Assembly: GCA_002376235.1 (NCBI GenBank)
Contig: DFNX01000004.1
Coordinates: 62,001 to 126,000, forward strand
Direction of reading: 5' to 3'
DNA: 64,000 bases
Source of the DNA: Neorhizobium sp. UBA3556
Lineage (GTDB): Bacteria > Pseudomonadota > Alphaproteobacteria > Rhizobiales > Rhizobiaceae
Below, in pieces: positions 51,350 through 59,702 of this stretch; position 1 is the first letter of the stretch, and each line of letters starts with the position of its first letter. Below the pieces are notes generated by a model. The model had not been told where the DNA came from. It did no database searches and worked only from the letters and a program-made list of their open reading frames with translations. The position numbers were made by a program, and so were the translations under genes.

Positions 51350-51997
51350 ATGCAAATCGAATTGTTGAGGGCGAGCCAATCCCGGCCGCCGGAAGAACGG
51401 CTGCGGCCGGATCGGTCACAGGACCGGTCGAGAAGCGAGTGCCCCGTCTTACTGTCGCCGAGACTGGTTCTCCGCGCACCCCACAAAGAAGACATCGACG
51501 CACTTGCCCATCTCGCCAACAATGCCGCCATCGCAACGATGGTGTCGCGCATGCCGCATCCCTACACGGCGACAGACGCAGCCGATTTCGTGCGACGCAC
51601 GAATGCCGGCGAGATTGGCAAATGCGTCTATGCCATTACCCGAGGAAATGACGGTGCCTTTCTGGGATGCTGTGCACTGGAGCCGCAGGAGGACGAGCGC
51701 ACGCTCGAAATCGGTTACTGGCTCGGCGAACCCTATTGGAACGAGGGATATGGGACGGAGGCTGCCCATGCGCTGATCGACATGGCCTTCCGCACCAGAA
51801 GCGAAATCGACCAGATCGATGCGCGGTGCCGGGTTACCAATATTCCGTCCAAGCGGGTGATCCAGAAGTGCGGCTTCCAGTTTCAGGGATCCGGCATGAT
51901 CGATTGCCTGGCGGAAGGTGCCATGGTGCCGGTCGAGTGGTTCCGTCTGGATCGCAAGACCTGGATATCGTTGAGAAGCTGGGGAGAGCTGAGATGA
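51350..51997 (+). CDS. GNAT-family N-acetyltransferase (RimJ/RimL-like), first of two
   Basis: The 215-residue protein has an N-terminal extension (about 45 residues, rich in Arg and Ser), then a GNAT domain beginning LSPRLVLRAPHKEDIDAL. Core segments are YAITRGNDGAFLGCC, EIGYWLGEPYWNEGYGTEA (acetyl-CoA contact) and RVIQKCGFQFQGSG, typical of RimJ/RimL-type acetyltransferases. The substrate is unknown. Its stop overlaps the next GNAT start (ATGA). The pair sits between rpmA and obgE. Confidence 0.85.
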   Translation: MQIELLRASQSRPPEERLRPDRSQDRSRSECPVLLSPRLVLRAPHKEDIDALAHLANNAAIATMVSRMPHPYTATDAADFVRRTNAGEIGKCVYAITRGNDGAFLGCCALEPQEDERTLEIGYWLGEPYWNEGYGTEAAHALIDMAFRTRSEIDQIDARCRVTNIPSKRVIQKCGFQFQGSGMIDCLAEGAMVPVEWFRLDRKTWISLRSWGELR

Positions 51998-52581
51998 ACG
52001 CCGCAGTTGTTGAAAGAACCGTCGAAGCAAGGCTTTCGCCCGGTCCGTGCCCGGTCATCCAGTCCCGCCGATTGACCTTGCGTCCTCACCGGCTTGCCGA
52101 TGCGGATGCGATTGCGGCATCGCTTGCCGATTTCAAGGTTGCCCGCATGCTTTCCCGCGTGCCGCAGCCCTATCATCGGGATGATGCACTCGATTGGCTG
52201 GTGCGGCAGACCTCCGGGCTGATGCCGGACTGGAGCCTTGCAATCACCACGGGCGACGACGCCCATATCGGTGTCGTCGGCATGGAATTGCGCAGGGACG
52301 GTTGGCACCTAGGATATTGGTTGAACCGGTATTACTGGGATTATGGCTACATGACGGAGGCTACCGGCGCCGTGCTGGAGCGTTTCTTCCGGCGCATGCC
52401 GGATGCAGTGGTCCATTCCGGAGCCTTCGCCGATAACCTCGCTTCGCTTAACGTGCAACGAAAGCTCGGTTTCAGGATTGTGGATGCGGGAGAGGTTTTC
52501 TCGACTGCGCGCAATCGCATGGCGCCACATATCGACACGATGCTCGAGGCCGGCGATCTGGTGCGACCGCAGGCCTGCTAA
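51994..52581 (+). CDS. GNAT-family N-acetyltransferase (RimJ/RimL-like), second of two
   Basis: The 195-residue protein from ATG 51994 has SRRLTLRPHRLADADAIAAS, HLGYWLNRYYWDYGYMTEA and SLNVQRKLGFRIVDAG, parallel to the preceding gene, so the two are likely diverged tandem duplicates. The frame is open further upstream inside the first gene, but the ATGA overlap with GGGGAGAG just before it marks this start. The substrate is unknown; protein or ribosomal-protein N-termini are known targets of the wider family. Confidence 0.85.
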   Translation: MNAAVVERTVEARLSPGPCPVIQSRRLTLRPHRLADADAIAASLADFKVARMLSRVPQPYHRDDALDWLVRQTSGLMPDWSLAITTGDDAHIGVVGMELRRDGWHLGYWLNRYYWDYGYMTEATGAVLERFFRRMPDAVVHSGAFADNLASLNVQRKLGFRIVDAGEVFSTARNRMAPHIDTMLEAGDLVRPQAC

Positions 52582-52591
52582 AAATGATGAT

Positions 52592-52615
52592 GGCCATCGG
52601 TATTCGCCGGTGGCC
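52592..52615 (+). terminator. Hairpin after the GNAT pair
   Basis: GGCCATCGG (52592-52600) pairs with CCGGTGGCC (52607-52615), with one G-T wobble, over a six-base loop. There is no T-run, so termination is uncertain; it may instead protect the 3' end. Confidence 0.4.
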
Positions 52616-52776
52616 ACCAACCTATCTCAAGCAATACGGAAACGATCCGGCCGAGTGATCTGTCGGCGGTTCTGAAAAAAACCTGATTGGGCTGTGCGGG
52701 CATCCGTTCCATGCCGCAAATCCGTTCGTGCCAGAGCCGCATTGCAGCTTATGGCTGACGAACTTCATGATAATCT

Positions 52777-52805
52777 TTGACCTTAAAGGCAACGAACGGT
52801 ATCGA
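52777..52805 (+). promoter_or_regulatory. Possible promoter of the obgE-proB-proA-nadD cluster
   Basis: TTGACC (52777-52782) is followed after 17 bases by TATCGA (52800-52805), 65 bases before the obgE start. The -35 is good and the -10 weak. The rest of the 289-base gap shows no gene apart from a hairpin near its start. Confidence 0.4.
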
Positions 52806-52870
52806 AACGCCAAAGAAGGCGTCCAGAAACCCCTGATGACGTTGCGTAACACAAGACTGACGGCAGCAAG

Positions 52871-53932
52871 ATGAAATTTCTCGACGAAGCAAAAGTCTAT
52901 ATTCGCTCCGGTGACGGTGGCGCGGGTGCAGTCTCGTTCCGGCGGGAAAAGTTCGTCGAATTCGGCGGGCCGGATGGTGGCGACGGCGGACGCGGCGGCG
53001 ACGTGTGGGTCGAGGCGGTGAACGGTCTCAACACCCTCATCGATTTCCGCTTTCAGCAGCATTTCAAGGCCAAGATCGGCACGCATGGCATGGGCCGCAA
53101 CCGCACCGGCGCCAATGGCGAAAGCGTGACCTTGAAAGTGCCTGTCGGCACGCAGATCTTCGAAGAAGACAACGAGACCCTGATCATCGACATGATCAAG
53201 GAAGGCCAGAAGTTCCGCCTAGCAAAGGGCGGCAATGGTGGTTTCGGCAATACCCATTTCAAGAGCCCGACCAACCAGGCGCCTAACTGGGCCAATCCCG
53301 GTCTTGAAGGCGAGGAAAAGACAGTCTGGCTGCGGCTGAAGCTGATTGCCGATGCCGGCCTTGTGGGCCTGCCGAATGCCGGCAAGTCCACCTTCCTTGC
53401 ATCCGTTACGCGTGCCCGGCCGAAGATCGCCAATTATCCGTTCACGACGCTTCATCCCAATCTCGGCGTTGCGGCAATCGACGGTCGAGAATTCGTGCTA
53501 GCCGATATTCCGGGCCTGATCGAAGGGGCGCATGAGGGGATCGGTCTCGGCGACCGCTTCCTCGGTCATGTGGAGCGCACCCGCGTGCTGCTCCATCTCG
53601 TCTCGTCGATGGAAGAAAAGGTCGGCCAGTCCTACAAGACGGTCAAGGCGGAGCTTGAGGCCTATGGCGGTGGGTTGACCGACAAGCAGGAAATCGTTGC
53701 GCTGTCGCAGATCGATATCCTGGATGAGAAGGAACTGAAGAAGAAGGCGAAGGAGCTGGAGAAGGCCTGCGGCCAGACGCCGTTCCTGATTTCAGCTGTG
53801 ACGGGCAAGGGCATGACGGAAGTCTTGCGCGCCCTTCGTGACGTTATCATCGAAGCCAGCGAAGGTGACGAGACAGCGCTGCCGGATCGATCGGCGCCGC
53901 TGCAGGACTATGACGAGGACGACGAGCAATGA
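52871..53932 (+). CDS. obgE: Obg/CgtA GTPase
   Basis: ObgE is an essential ribosome-assembly and stress-linked GTPase acting on the 50S subunit. The 353-residue protein shows the glycine-rich Obg fold (SGDGGAGAVSFRREKFVEFG, GGDGGRGGDVW). The G domain follows with GLPNAGKST (G1) and DIPGLIEGAHEGIGLG (G3), then a short acidic C-terminus (DYDEDDEQ). Its stop overlaps the proB start (ATGA). It likely leads the obgE-proB-proA-nadD-rsfS-rlmH run. Confidence 0.97.
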   Translation: MKFLDEAKVYIRSGDGGAGAVSFRREKFVEFGGPDGGDGGRGGDVWVEAVNGLNTLIDFRFQQHFKAKIGTHGMGRNRTGANGESVTLKVPVGTQIFEEDNETLIIDMIKEGQKFRLAKGGNGGFGNTHFKSPTNQAPNWANPGLEGEEKTVWLRLKLIADAGLVGLPNAGKSTFLASVTRARPKIANYPFTTLHPNLGVAAIDGREFVLADIPGLIEGAHEGIGLGDRFLGHVERTRVLLHLVSSMEEKVGQSYKTVKAELEAYGGGLTDKQEIVALSQIDILDEKELKKKAKELEKACGQTPFLISAVTGKGMTEVLRALRDVIIEASEGDETALPDRSAPLQDYDEDDEQ

Positions 53933-55113
53933 CCGGCGGCAGTGCAAACAGCCGCAAGGCGCTTTCCAGTTATCGCCGGATCGTCATCAAGATCGGTTCG
54001 GCATTGCTGGTCGATCGCAAGACCGGGCTCAAATCCGCGTGGCTCGATTCCGTTTGCAGCGATATTGCAAATCTCAGGGCAGCCGGTACGGATGTTCTGG
54101 TTGTGTCTTCCGGCGCTATCGCCTTGGGTCGTACTGTCCTAGATCTTCCATCAGGTGCTCTGAAGCTCGAAGAAAGCCAAGCAGCGGCTGCCGTTGGCCA
54201 GATTGCACTTGCCCGTGCATGGTCCGAAAGCCTTTCGCGTGACGGGATCGTTGCTGGGCAAATTCTCCTGACGCTTGGCGATACAGAAGAGCGCCGCCGG
54301 TATCTCAACGGCCGTGCGACCGTCAAGCAGCTGCTCAAGATCGGCGCCGTTCCGATCATCAATGAAAACGATACGGTTGCCACGTCGGAAATCCGCTATG
54401 GCGACAATGATCGTCTGGCGGCACGCGTCGCAACCATGATCGGCGCTGATCTGCTGATCCTCTTGTCCGATATCGACGGACTCTACACTGCGCCTCCCCA
54501 TATCGATCCCGAAGCGAAATTCCTGGAATCGATCGACGCCATCACTCCGGAAATCGAGGCCATGGCTGGCGGGGCTGCTTCGGAATTGTCGCGAGGTGGC
54601 ATGCGCACCAAGATCGATGCGGGCAAGATCGCAACCGGTGCTGGTTGCGCCATGATCATTGCCTCCGGTAAGCTTGATCATCCGCTGCAGGCGGTGGAGC
54701 AGGGAACACGTTGTTCGTGGTTCGCGCCGTCCGAAACGCCCGTCACTGCTCGGAAAACCTGGATTGCCGGTCAGTTGCAGCCCGCAGGTGAGCTGTTTGT
54801 CGATGAGGGTGCAGAACGAGCACTGGGCTTGGGAAAAAGCCTGTTGCCCGCCGGTGTTCGTCGCATCGACGGTCATTTCCATCGCGGCGATACGGTGGCG
54901 ATCATCGCCACCGATGGACACGAAATTGCCCGCGGTTTGGCAAGCTATGATGCGGATGAGGCTCGCCAGATCACCGGACGTAAGTCGGCTGAGATCGAAG
55001 CAATTTTGGGATATGCGGGCCGTGCAGCCATGGTTCACCGCGACGATCTTGTGGTGACTGGCGCCATACGGACTGAAGCACGCAGAAAGGAGGAGGCTGT
55101 CCATGCTGGATAA
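53929..55113 (+). CDS. proB: Glutamate 5-kinase
   Basis: ProB phosphorylates glutamate to gamma-glutamyl phosphate, the first step of proline synthesis, and is normally feedback-inhibited by proline. The 394-residue protein has the amino acid kinase domain (RRIVIKIGSALLVD, VVSSGAIALG, INENDTVATSEIRYGDND) and a C-terminal PUA domain (LDEGAERAL-type; here VDEGAERALGLGKSLLPAG). It is coupled to obgE by ATGA and overlaps proA by 11 bases. Confidence 0.96.
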   Translation: MTGGSANSRKALSSYRRIVIKIGSALLVDRKTGLKSAWLDSVCSDIANLRAAGTDVLVVSSGAIALGRTVLDLPSGALKLEESQAAAAVGQIALARAWSESLSRDGIVAGQILLTLGDTEERRRYLNGRATVKQLLKIGAVPIINENDTVATSEIRYGDNDRLAARVATMIGADLLILLSDIDGLYTAPPHIDPEAKFLESIDAITPEIEAMAGGAASELSRGGMRTKIDAGKIATGAGCAMIIASGKLDHPLQAVEQGTRCSWFAPSETPVTARKTWIAGQLQPAGELFVDEGAERALGLGKSLLPAGVRRIDGHFHRGDTVAIIATDGHEIARGLASYDADEARQITGRKSAEIEAILGYAGRAAMVHRDDLVVTGAIRTEARRKEEAVHAG

Positions 55114-56383
55114 GGTTTCGACGACCGAGATCGACAAGGTCATGGCTGAAATCGGCCGCGACGCCAAGGCGGCTGCACGTCAGCTTGCCATTGCCTCGAC
55201 GGAAGCCAAGAACAAGGCGCTTCATGCCATGGCGGATGCGATCGTCGCATCCTCTGCCAAGATTCTCGCGGCAAATGTTGAAGACCTGAAGCAGGTGGAA
55301 GGCAAAGGTCTGCTGCCATCCTTCCTCGATCGCCTGACATTGACGGAAAAGGGTATTTCCGGAATGGCGCAGGCGTTGCGCGAGATCGCCGAGTTCAAGG
55401 ATCCGGTCGGAGAGGTGATCGCCGCCTGGGACCGCCCGAACGGATTGAATATCGAGCGTGTCCGCACGCCACTCGGCGTTATCGGGGTGATCTATGAAAG
55501 CCGTCCCAATGTGACCGCAGATGCAGGTGCATTGTGCCTGAAGGCCGGCAATGCGGTGATCCTGCGCGCCGGTTCGGATTCTGCTCAATCATCGCAGGCT
55601 ATTCATGATTGCCTTGTTGCAGGCCTGAAGGCTGCCGGTCTTCCTGAGCATGCGATCCAGATCGTGCCGACGACTGATCGCGCGGCTGTCGGGGCCATGT
55701 TGTCCGGCCTCGATGGTGCGATTGACGTCATCGTTCCGCGTGGCGGCAAGAGCCTCGTTGCCCGTGTTCAGAACGAAGCCCGCGTGCCGGTCTTTGCCCA
55801 TCTTGAGGGGCTCTGCCATATCTATGTCGACGCATCTGCGGATCTCGAGATGGCAAAGAAGATCGTCGTGAATGCCAAGATGCGGCGCACAGGCGTCTGC
55901 GGCGCTGCCGAAACGCTGCTGGTCGACAAGGCCGTTGCCAGCACGCATCTCGTGCCGCTTCTGCAGACGCTCAAAGATGCCGGCTGCGAGATCCGCGGAT
56001 CGGCAGAAGTCCTGCTTGCCTGCCCGACGGCAGAAGAGGCGACGGAGGAAGACTGGCGAACGGAATATCTGGATGCGGTGATTTCGGTCGCGGTCGTCGA
56101 TGGCATAGATGGCGCGATCCGACACATCAACACCTATTCCTCCAGCCATACGGAGGCGGTGATTGCCGAAGACCCGGCCGTTGTCGCGCGTTTCTTCAAC
56201 GAGATCGATTCCGCCATCCTTCTGCATAATGCCTCGACGCAGTTTGCCGATGGCGGCGAGTTCGGCATGGGTGGTGAGATCGGTATCTCGACCGGCAAGA
56301 TGCATGCTCGCGGCCCTGTTGGTGTCGAGCAGCTTACTTCGTTCAAATACCGCGTGCATGGCACCGGCCAGATTCGTCCATAG
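55103..56383 (+). CDS. proA: Gamma-glutamyl phosphate reductase
   Basis: ProA reduces gamma-glutamyl phosphate to glutamate semialdehyde. The 426-residue protein has IGVIYESRPNVTADAGALC, GGKSLVARVQNEARVPV, the catalytic Cys266 in RRTGVCGAAETLLVD, and YSSSHTEAVIAED. It overlaps proB by 11 bases, giving tight coupling for channeling of the unstable intermediate. nadD follows after 14 bases. Confidence 0.97.
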   Translation: MLDKVSTTEIDKVMAEIGRDAKAAARQLAIASTEAKNKALHAMADAIVASSAKILAANVEDLKQVEGKGLLPSFLDRLTLTEKGISGMAQALREIAEFKDPVGEVIAAWDRPNGLNIERVRTPLGVIGVIYESRPNVTADAGALCLKAGNAVILRAGSDSAQSSQAIHDCLVAGLKAAGLPEHAIQIVPTTDRAAVGAMLSGLDGAIDVIVPRGGKSLVARVQNEARVPVFAHLEGLCHIYVDASADLEMAKKIVVNAKMRRTGVCGAAETLLVDKAVASTHLVPLLQTLKDAGCEIRGSAEVLLACPTAEEATEEDWRTEYLDAVISVAVVDGIDGAIRHINTYSSSHTEAVIAEDPAVVARFFNEIDSAILLHNASTQFADGGEFGMGGEIGISTGKMHARGPVGVEQLTSFKYRVHGTGQIRP

Positions 56384-56397
56384 AGCTTCGGCCCGAC

Positions 56398-57030
56398 GTG
56401 GAAGAAGAGAAGATCGATCGCCGATATCTCACCATGCCGCATATCGAGCGCGGCATGGCCATCGGGCTTTTCGGCGGTTCGTTCAATCCGCCGCATGAAG
56501 GGCATCTGTTGGTTGCCGAAATTGCGCTGCGTCGCCTCGGCCTCGACCAGCTTTGGTGGATGGTGACGCCGGGAAATCCGCTGAAAAGTCGCAGCGAGCT
56601 TGCGCCTCTCAGCGAGCGAATTTCGCTGAGCGAGAATCTTGCCCGTGATCCGCGCATCAAGGTCACTGCGTTCGAGAAGACACTTGGGGGCTCCTATACA
56701 ACCGATACGCTTACCCATGTGAAGGCGAAAAATCCCCAGGCCCATTTTGTCTGGATCATGGGGGCCGACAGCCTGCAATCCTTCCACCTCTGGCAGAAGT
56801 GGCGCGAGATCGTTTCCATGTTTCCGATTGCGGTCGTTGATCGGCCGGGTGCGACCCTGTCATTCCTGTCGTCGAAAATGGCTCGAACCTTCGATTACGC
56901 GCGCGTGGATGAAGATGATATCGGCACGTTGTGGAAGCGGCAGGCGCCCGCCTGGACCTTCATTCACGGACCTCGATCGACACTGAGTTCTACCGCGCTT
57001 CGGGCGAATGGCGGCAAGAAACCATCTTGA
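56398..57030 (+). CDS. nadD: Nicotinate-nucleotide adenylyltransferase
   Basis: NadD adenylates nicotinate mononucleotide to deamido-NAD. The nucleotidyltransferase motif FGGSFNPPHEGHLLVAE contains the HxGH-type signature, and HGPRSTLSSTALR is the C-terminal ISSTxIR-like motif. The 210-residue frame starts at GTG 56398; an ATG at 56434 (MPHIERGMAIGLF) would give a form closer to typical length. The nadD-rsfS-rlmH order is widely conserved. Confidence 0.93.
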   Translation: MEEEKIDRRYLTMPHIERGMAIGLFGGSFNPPHEGHLLVAEIALRRLGLDQLWWMVTPGNPLKSRSELAPLSERISLSENLARDPRIKVTAFEKTLGGSYTTDTLTHVKAKNPQAHFVWIMGADSLQSFHLWQKWREIVSMFPIAVVDRPGATLSFLSSKMARTFDYARVDEDDIGTLWKRQAPAWTFIHGPRSTLSSTALRANGGKKPS

Positions 57031-57193
57031 TCCTTCCAAGTCGTTACACATGACAGTTTCGCGTCATGCGTTCACTTCTGATCGTTCTCCCTTGAAAGAT
57101 TAACCATTCGGTGCCACCTTCATCAAAGCGGCCGACCTTGATCGGATTCGCTGAAAGTGCTTGTTGCTGTTACCTGGTAAGAAAGGACAAACC

Positions 57194-57610
57194 CTGACAA
57201 CAGTACACGCCAAGGGAAAGATGGTTTCCATCCTCCCGCAGAGTTCCGAACGTGGCGCCGATGCCGTAGCTCGTGCTCTCGAACTGATCCTCACCAGCCT
57301 TGAGGATTCCAAAGCAGAAGACATCGTCACCATTGATATTGCCGGCAAGTCGGCGCTGGGAGACTACATGGTTGTGGTCACCGGGCGATCGAGCCGTCAT
57401 GTCATGGCGATCTGCGACCATCTTGTCACCGACCTGAAGAACGAGGGGCTCGGGTCCCCGCGTGTCGAAGGTCAGGAAAGCGGTGACTGGGTGCTGATCG
57501 ATGCGGGCGATGTGATCGTGCATGTGTTCCGTCCCGAAATCCGCGAGTTTTACAACATCGAAAAGATGTGGGCGGCTCCGGAGATCGAAGAGGGACCTCT
57601 GCTGCACTGA
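57194..57610 (+). CDS. rsfS: Ribosome silencing factor RsfS
   Basis: RsfS binds L14 and blocks subunit joining in starvation. Core segments are LEDSKAEDIVTIDIAGKSALGDYM in consecutive pieces, GRSSRHVMAICDHL, GQESGDWVLIDAGDVIVHVF and REFYNIEKMW. The start is unclear. AAAGGA (57182-57187) sits six bases before a CTG at 57194, which would give LTTVHAKGK; a TTG at 57161 and an ATG at 57221 are alternatives. Homologues I recall share the TTVHAKGK segment, favouring a start at or before 57194. Confidence 0.9.
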   Translation: MTTVHAKGKMVSILPQSSERGADAVARALELILTSLEDSKAEDIVTIDIAGKSALGDYMVVVTGRSSRHVMAICDHLVTDLKNEGLGSPRVEGQESGDWVLIDAGDVIVHVFRPEIREFYNIEKMWAAPEIEEGPLLH

Positions 57611-57713
57611 ACGGTTTGGGCTTGGCCTGAGCTGTCGAAAGCCGTTAAAGCAATACCGGTGCTTTGCGCCGGTACAGCACCATTCGGCTGTTCGAATTTT
57701 GACGGATCAGGAC

Positions 57714-58196
57714 ATGCGTATTACCCTTTTTGCCGTGGGACGGCTCAAATCCGGCCCGGAGAAGGACCTTGCGTCCCGCTATCTCGACCGCTTCGCCAAG
57801 GCTGGCCCGGCCGTCGGTCTGGAACTGGCAAAACTGGTTGAGGTACAGGAAAGCCGCGCGTCGAATTCCGATACCCGCAAGCGCGAGGAAGCCGCCGCTT
57901 TGGAAAAGGCTCTTCCCGAGGGCGCGATCCTCGTTCTGTTGGACGAACGCGGCAAGACGCTCGACAGCCAGGCTTTTTCGGATGCGATCGGCCGTTTTCG
58001 CGACAATGGCAAGCGCGACATGATGCTGGCGATCGGTGGTGCCGATGGTCTTGACCCGGAACTTCGCGCCAGGGCTGACCTCGTTCTCAACCTGGGGACG
58101 ATGACATGGCCGCATCAGCTTGTGCGCATTCTCATCGCTGAACAGCTTTATCGGGCCGTGACCATTCTTTCCGGCCATCCCTATCACCGCGTTTAA
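57714..58196 (+). CDS. rlmH: 23S rRNA (pseudouridine1915-N3)-methyltransferase RlmH
   Basis: RlmH, a SPOUT (knotted) methyltransferase, modifies pseudouridine 1915 of 23S rRNA on assembled ribosomes. The 160-residue protein from ATG 57714 (MRITLFAVGRLKSGPE) has LLDERGKTLDSQAFS, AIGGADGLDPELR and the C-terminal knot LGTMTWPHQLVRILIAEQLYRA, ending in GHPYHRV as in the family. The frame extends upstream without support. It follows rsfS as usual. Confidence 0.97.
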   Translation: MRITLFAVGRLKSGPEKDLASRYLDRFAKAGPAVGLELAKLVEVQESRASNSDTRKREEAAALEKALPEGAILVLLDERGKTLDSQAFSDAIGRFRDNGKRDMMLAIGGADGLDPELRARADLVLNLGTMTWPHQLVRILIAEQLYRAVTILSGHPYHRV

Positions 58197-58283
58197 CCTT
58201 TCGTTCAGGCTCAAACACGATGTTGTTTGTGGCGTGCCTTAGCAAATCGGCCTAGCCTTCGCATTCTATCACTCGGAGCGTAC

Positions 58284-59702
58284 ATGGACGCCAGTCGGAA
58301 AAGACCTGCCAGATATGGATCAGGCTTGGCCAGCACGCTGGCTGTTGCCGGTCTTCTGCTGGCTGTTCCGCAGGTGCTATTCGCGCAGGACGCCACACCG
58401 CCGAGCGATGGTGCGGTAACCGCGGCCCCGGTCGAGGCGGCCGGTCCTACTGCGGAATTGCAAAGGAAGCAGGAAGAGACTCGCAAGGAACTCGAAGCGC
58501 TCGGCAAGACAATGCAGCTGTCGGGTGACAAGATCGCCGATATCGAGAAAAGTATTGCGCAAACCAACAAGGACAGCGCGGATATCCGCCAGGCCCTGAT
58601 CGATTCCGCCAAGAAGCGGCAGGATCTGGAGCGGAAGATCCAGGAAAGCGAAAAGAAGATTGCTGCGCTTAGCGTGCAGGAAGACGGAATTCGCGCATCG
58701 CTTCGCAGTCGCCGAGGTGTGCTTGCGGAAGTGCTCGGGGCGCTTGAGCGGATGGGGCGCAACCCGCCGCCAGCATTGCTGGTGAAGCCGGAGGATGCGC
58801 TTGCTTCCGTGCGCAGCGCCATTCTTCTCGGTGCTGTCGTGCCGGGGATGCGGACTGAGGCCGAACGGCTTGTCGCAGATCTGAAAGCCTTGAGCGAGAC
58901 ACGCAAAGCCGTTGCCAGCGAAAAGCAGTCCGTGTCGGATACGATTGCGGCAAGCCTCGAAGAAGACAAGCGCATGGATCTTCTTCTGGCCGAAAACGAA
59001 AAATTGAATGGCCGAAATACTGCCGAACTTGATGCGGAGCGCCGGCGCTCGGAAGAGTTGGCAGGCCGCGCAACGTCGCTTGAAGGGCTCATTTCCTCGC
59101 TGGAGAGTGAGATATCCTCGGTGAGGGAGGCCATGGAGGCTGCGCGGGCGGAAGAAGAGCGTCAGAAGCGTCTCACTCAGGCTGAGCGCGAGAAGGCCAG
59201 GGAGCTTGCCGAGAGCGGTGTGCCTGACAAAAACCGCATTGCGCCAGCATATGCGTTTGCAAGTCTGAGGCAAAAGCTGGAATTCCCGGTTGCCGGTGAT
59301 GTCGTACGCTGGTTCGGCGATCCCGATGGAACAGGACATACGGCGCGGGGCATGACAATCGCATCCAATGCCGGGGCCATCGTGACTGCGCCAGCGGATG
59401 GTTCGATCGTCTTTGCCGGAGCATTCAGAAGCTACGGACAGATGATCATCCTCAATGTCGGTGACGGATATTACGTGGTTCTGACGGGCATGAAGGATGT
59501 CAATGTCCGTCAGGGTCGCTTTGTGTTCAGCGGCGAACCGATTGCCGTGATGGGTGAGAAAAGAGTGGCGAGTGCAACTGCGTTGGCGCTGGAAACGGAT
59601 CGCCCAACGCTTTACATTGAATTTAGAAACGGCAACACCACGGTTGATTCCAAGCCGTGGTGGACGGCCAAGGGAACTGGAAGGGCACGAAATGATTCGT
59701 AG
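58284..59702 (+). CDS. EnvC/NlpD-type murein hydrolase activator
   Basis: The 472-residue protein from ATG 58284 has a signal peptide (LAVAGLLLAVPQVLFAQDA) and a long coiled-coil region (about residues 60-330; RKQEETRKELEALGKTM, ELDAERRRSEELAGRA). A C-terminal LytM/M23 domain begins near EFPVAGDVVRWFGDPDGTG. The LytM active site looks degenerate: HTARGMTI replaces HxxxD-type and YIEFRN replaces HxH. This indicates an amidase activator rather than a hydrolase, as in EnvC. It overlaps ctpA by 11 bases. Confidence 0.88.
   Translation: MDASRKRPARYGSGLASTLAVAGLLLAVPQVLFAQDATPPSDGAVTAAPVEAAGPTAELQRKQEETRKELEALGKTMQLSGDKIADIEKSIAQTNKDSADIRQALIDSAKKRQDLERKIQESEKKIAALSVQEDGIRASLRSRRGVLAEVLGALERMGRNPPPALLVKPEDALASVRSAILLGAVVPGMRTEAERLVADLKALSETRKAVASEKQSVSDTIAASLEEDKRMDLLLAENEKLNGRNTAELDAERRRSEELAGRATSLEGLISSLESEISSVREAMEAARAEEERQKRLTQAEREKARELAESGVPDKNRIAPAYAFASLRQKLEFPVAGDVVRWFGDPDGTGHTARGMTIASNAGAIVTAPADGSIVFAGAFRSYGQMIILNVGDGYYVVLTGMKDVNVRQGRFVFSGEPIAVMGEKRVASATALALETDRPTLYIEFRNGNTTVDSKPWWTAKGTGRARNDS

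Noticed and set aside
52587..52658. A 24-codon frame (MMMAIGIRRWPP...) just after the second GNAT gene
   Set aside because: No ribosome site, and it overlaps a hairpin; no sign of conservation can be judged from the window.
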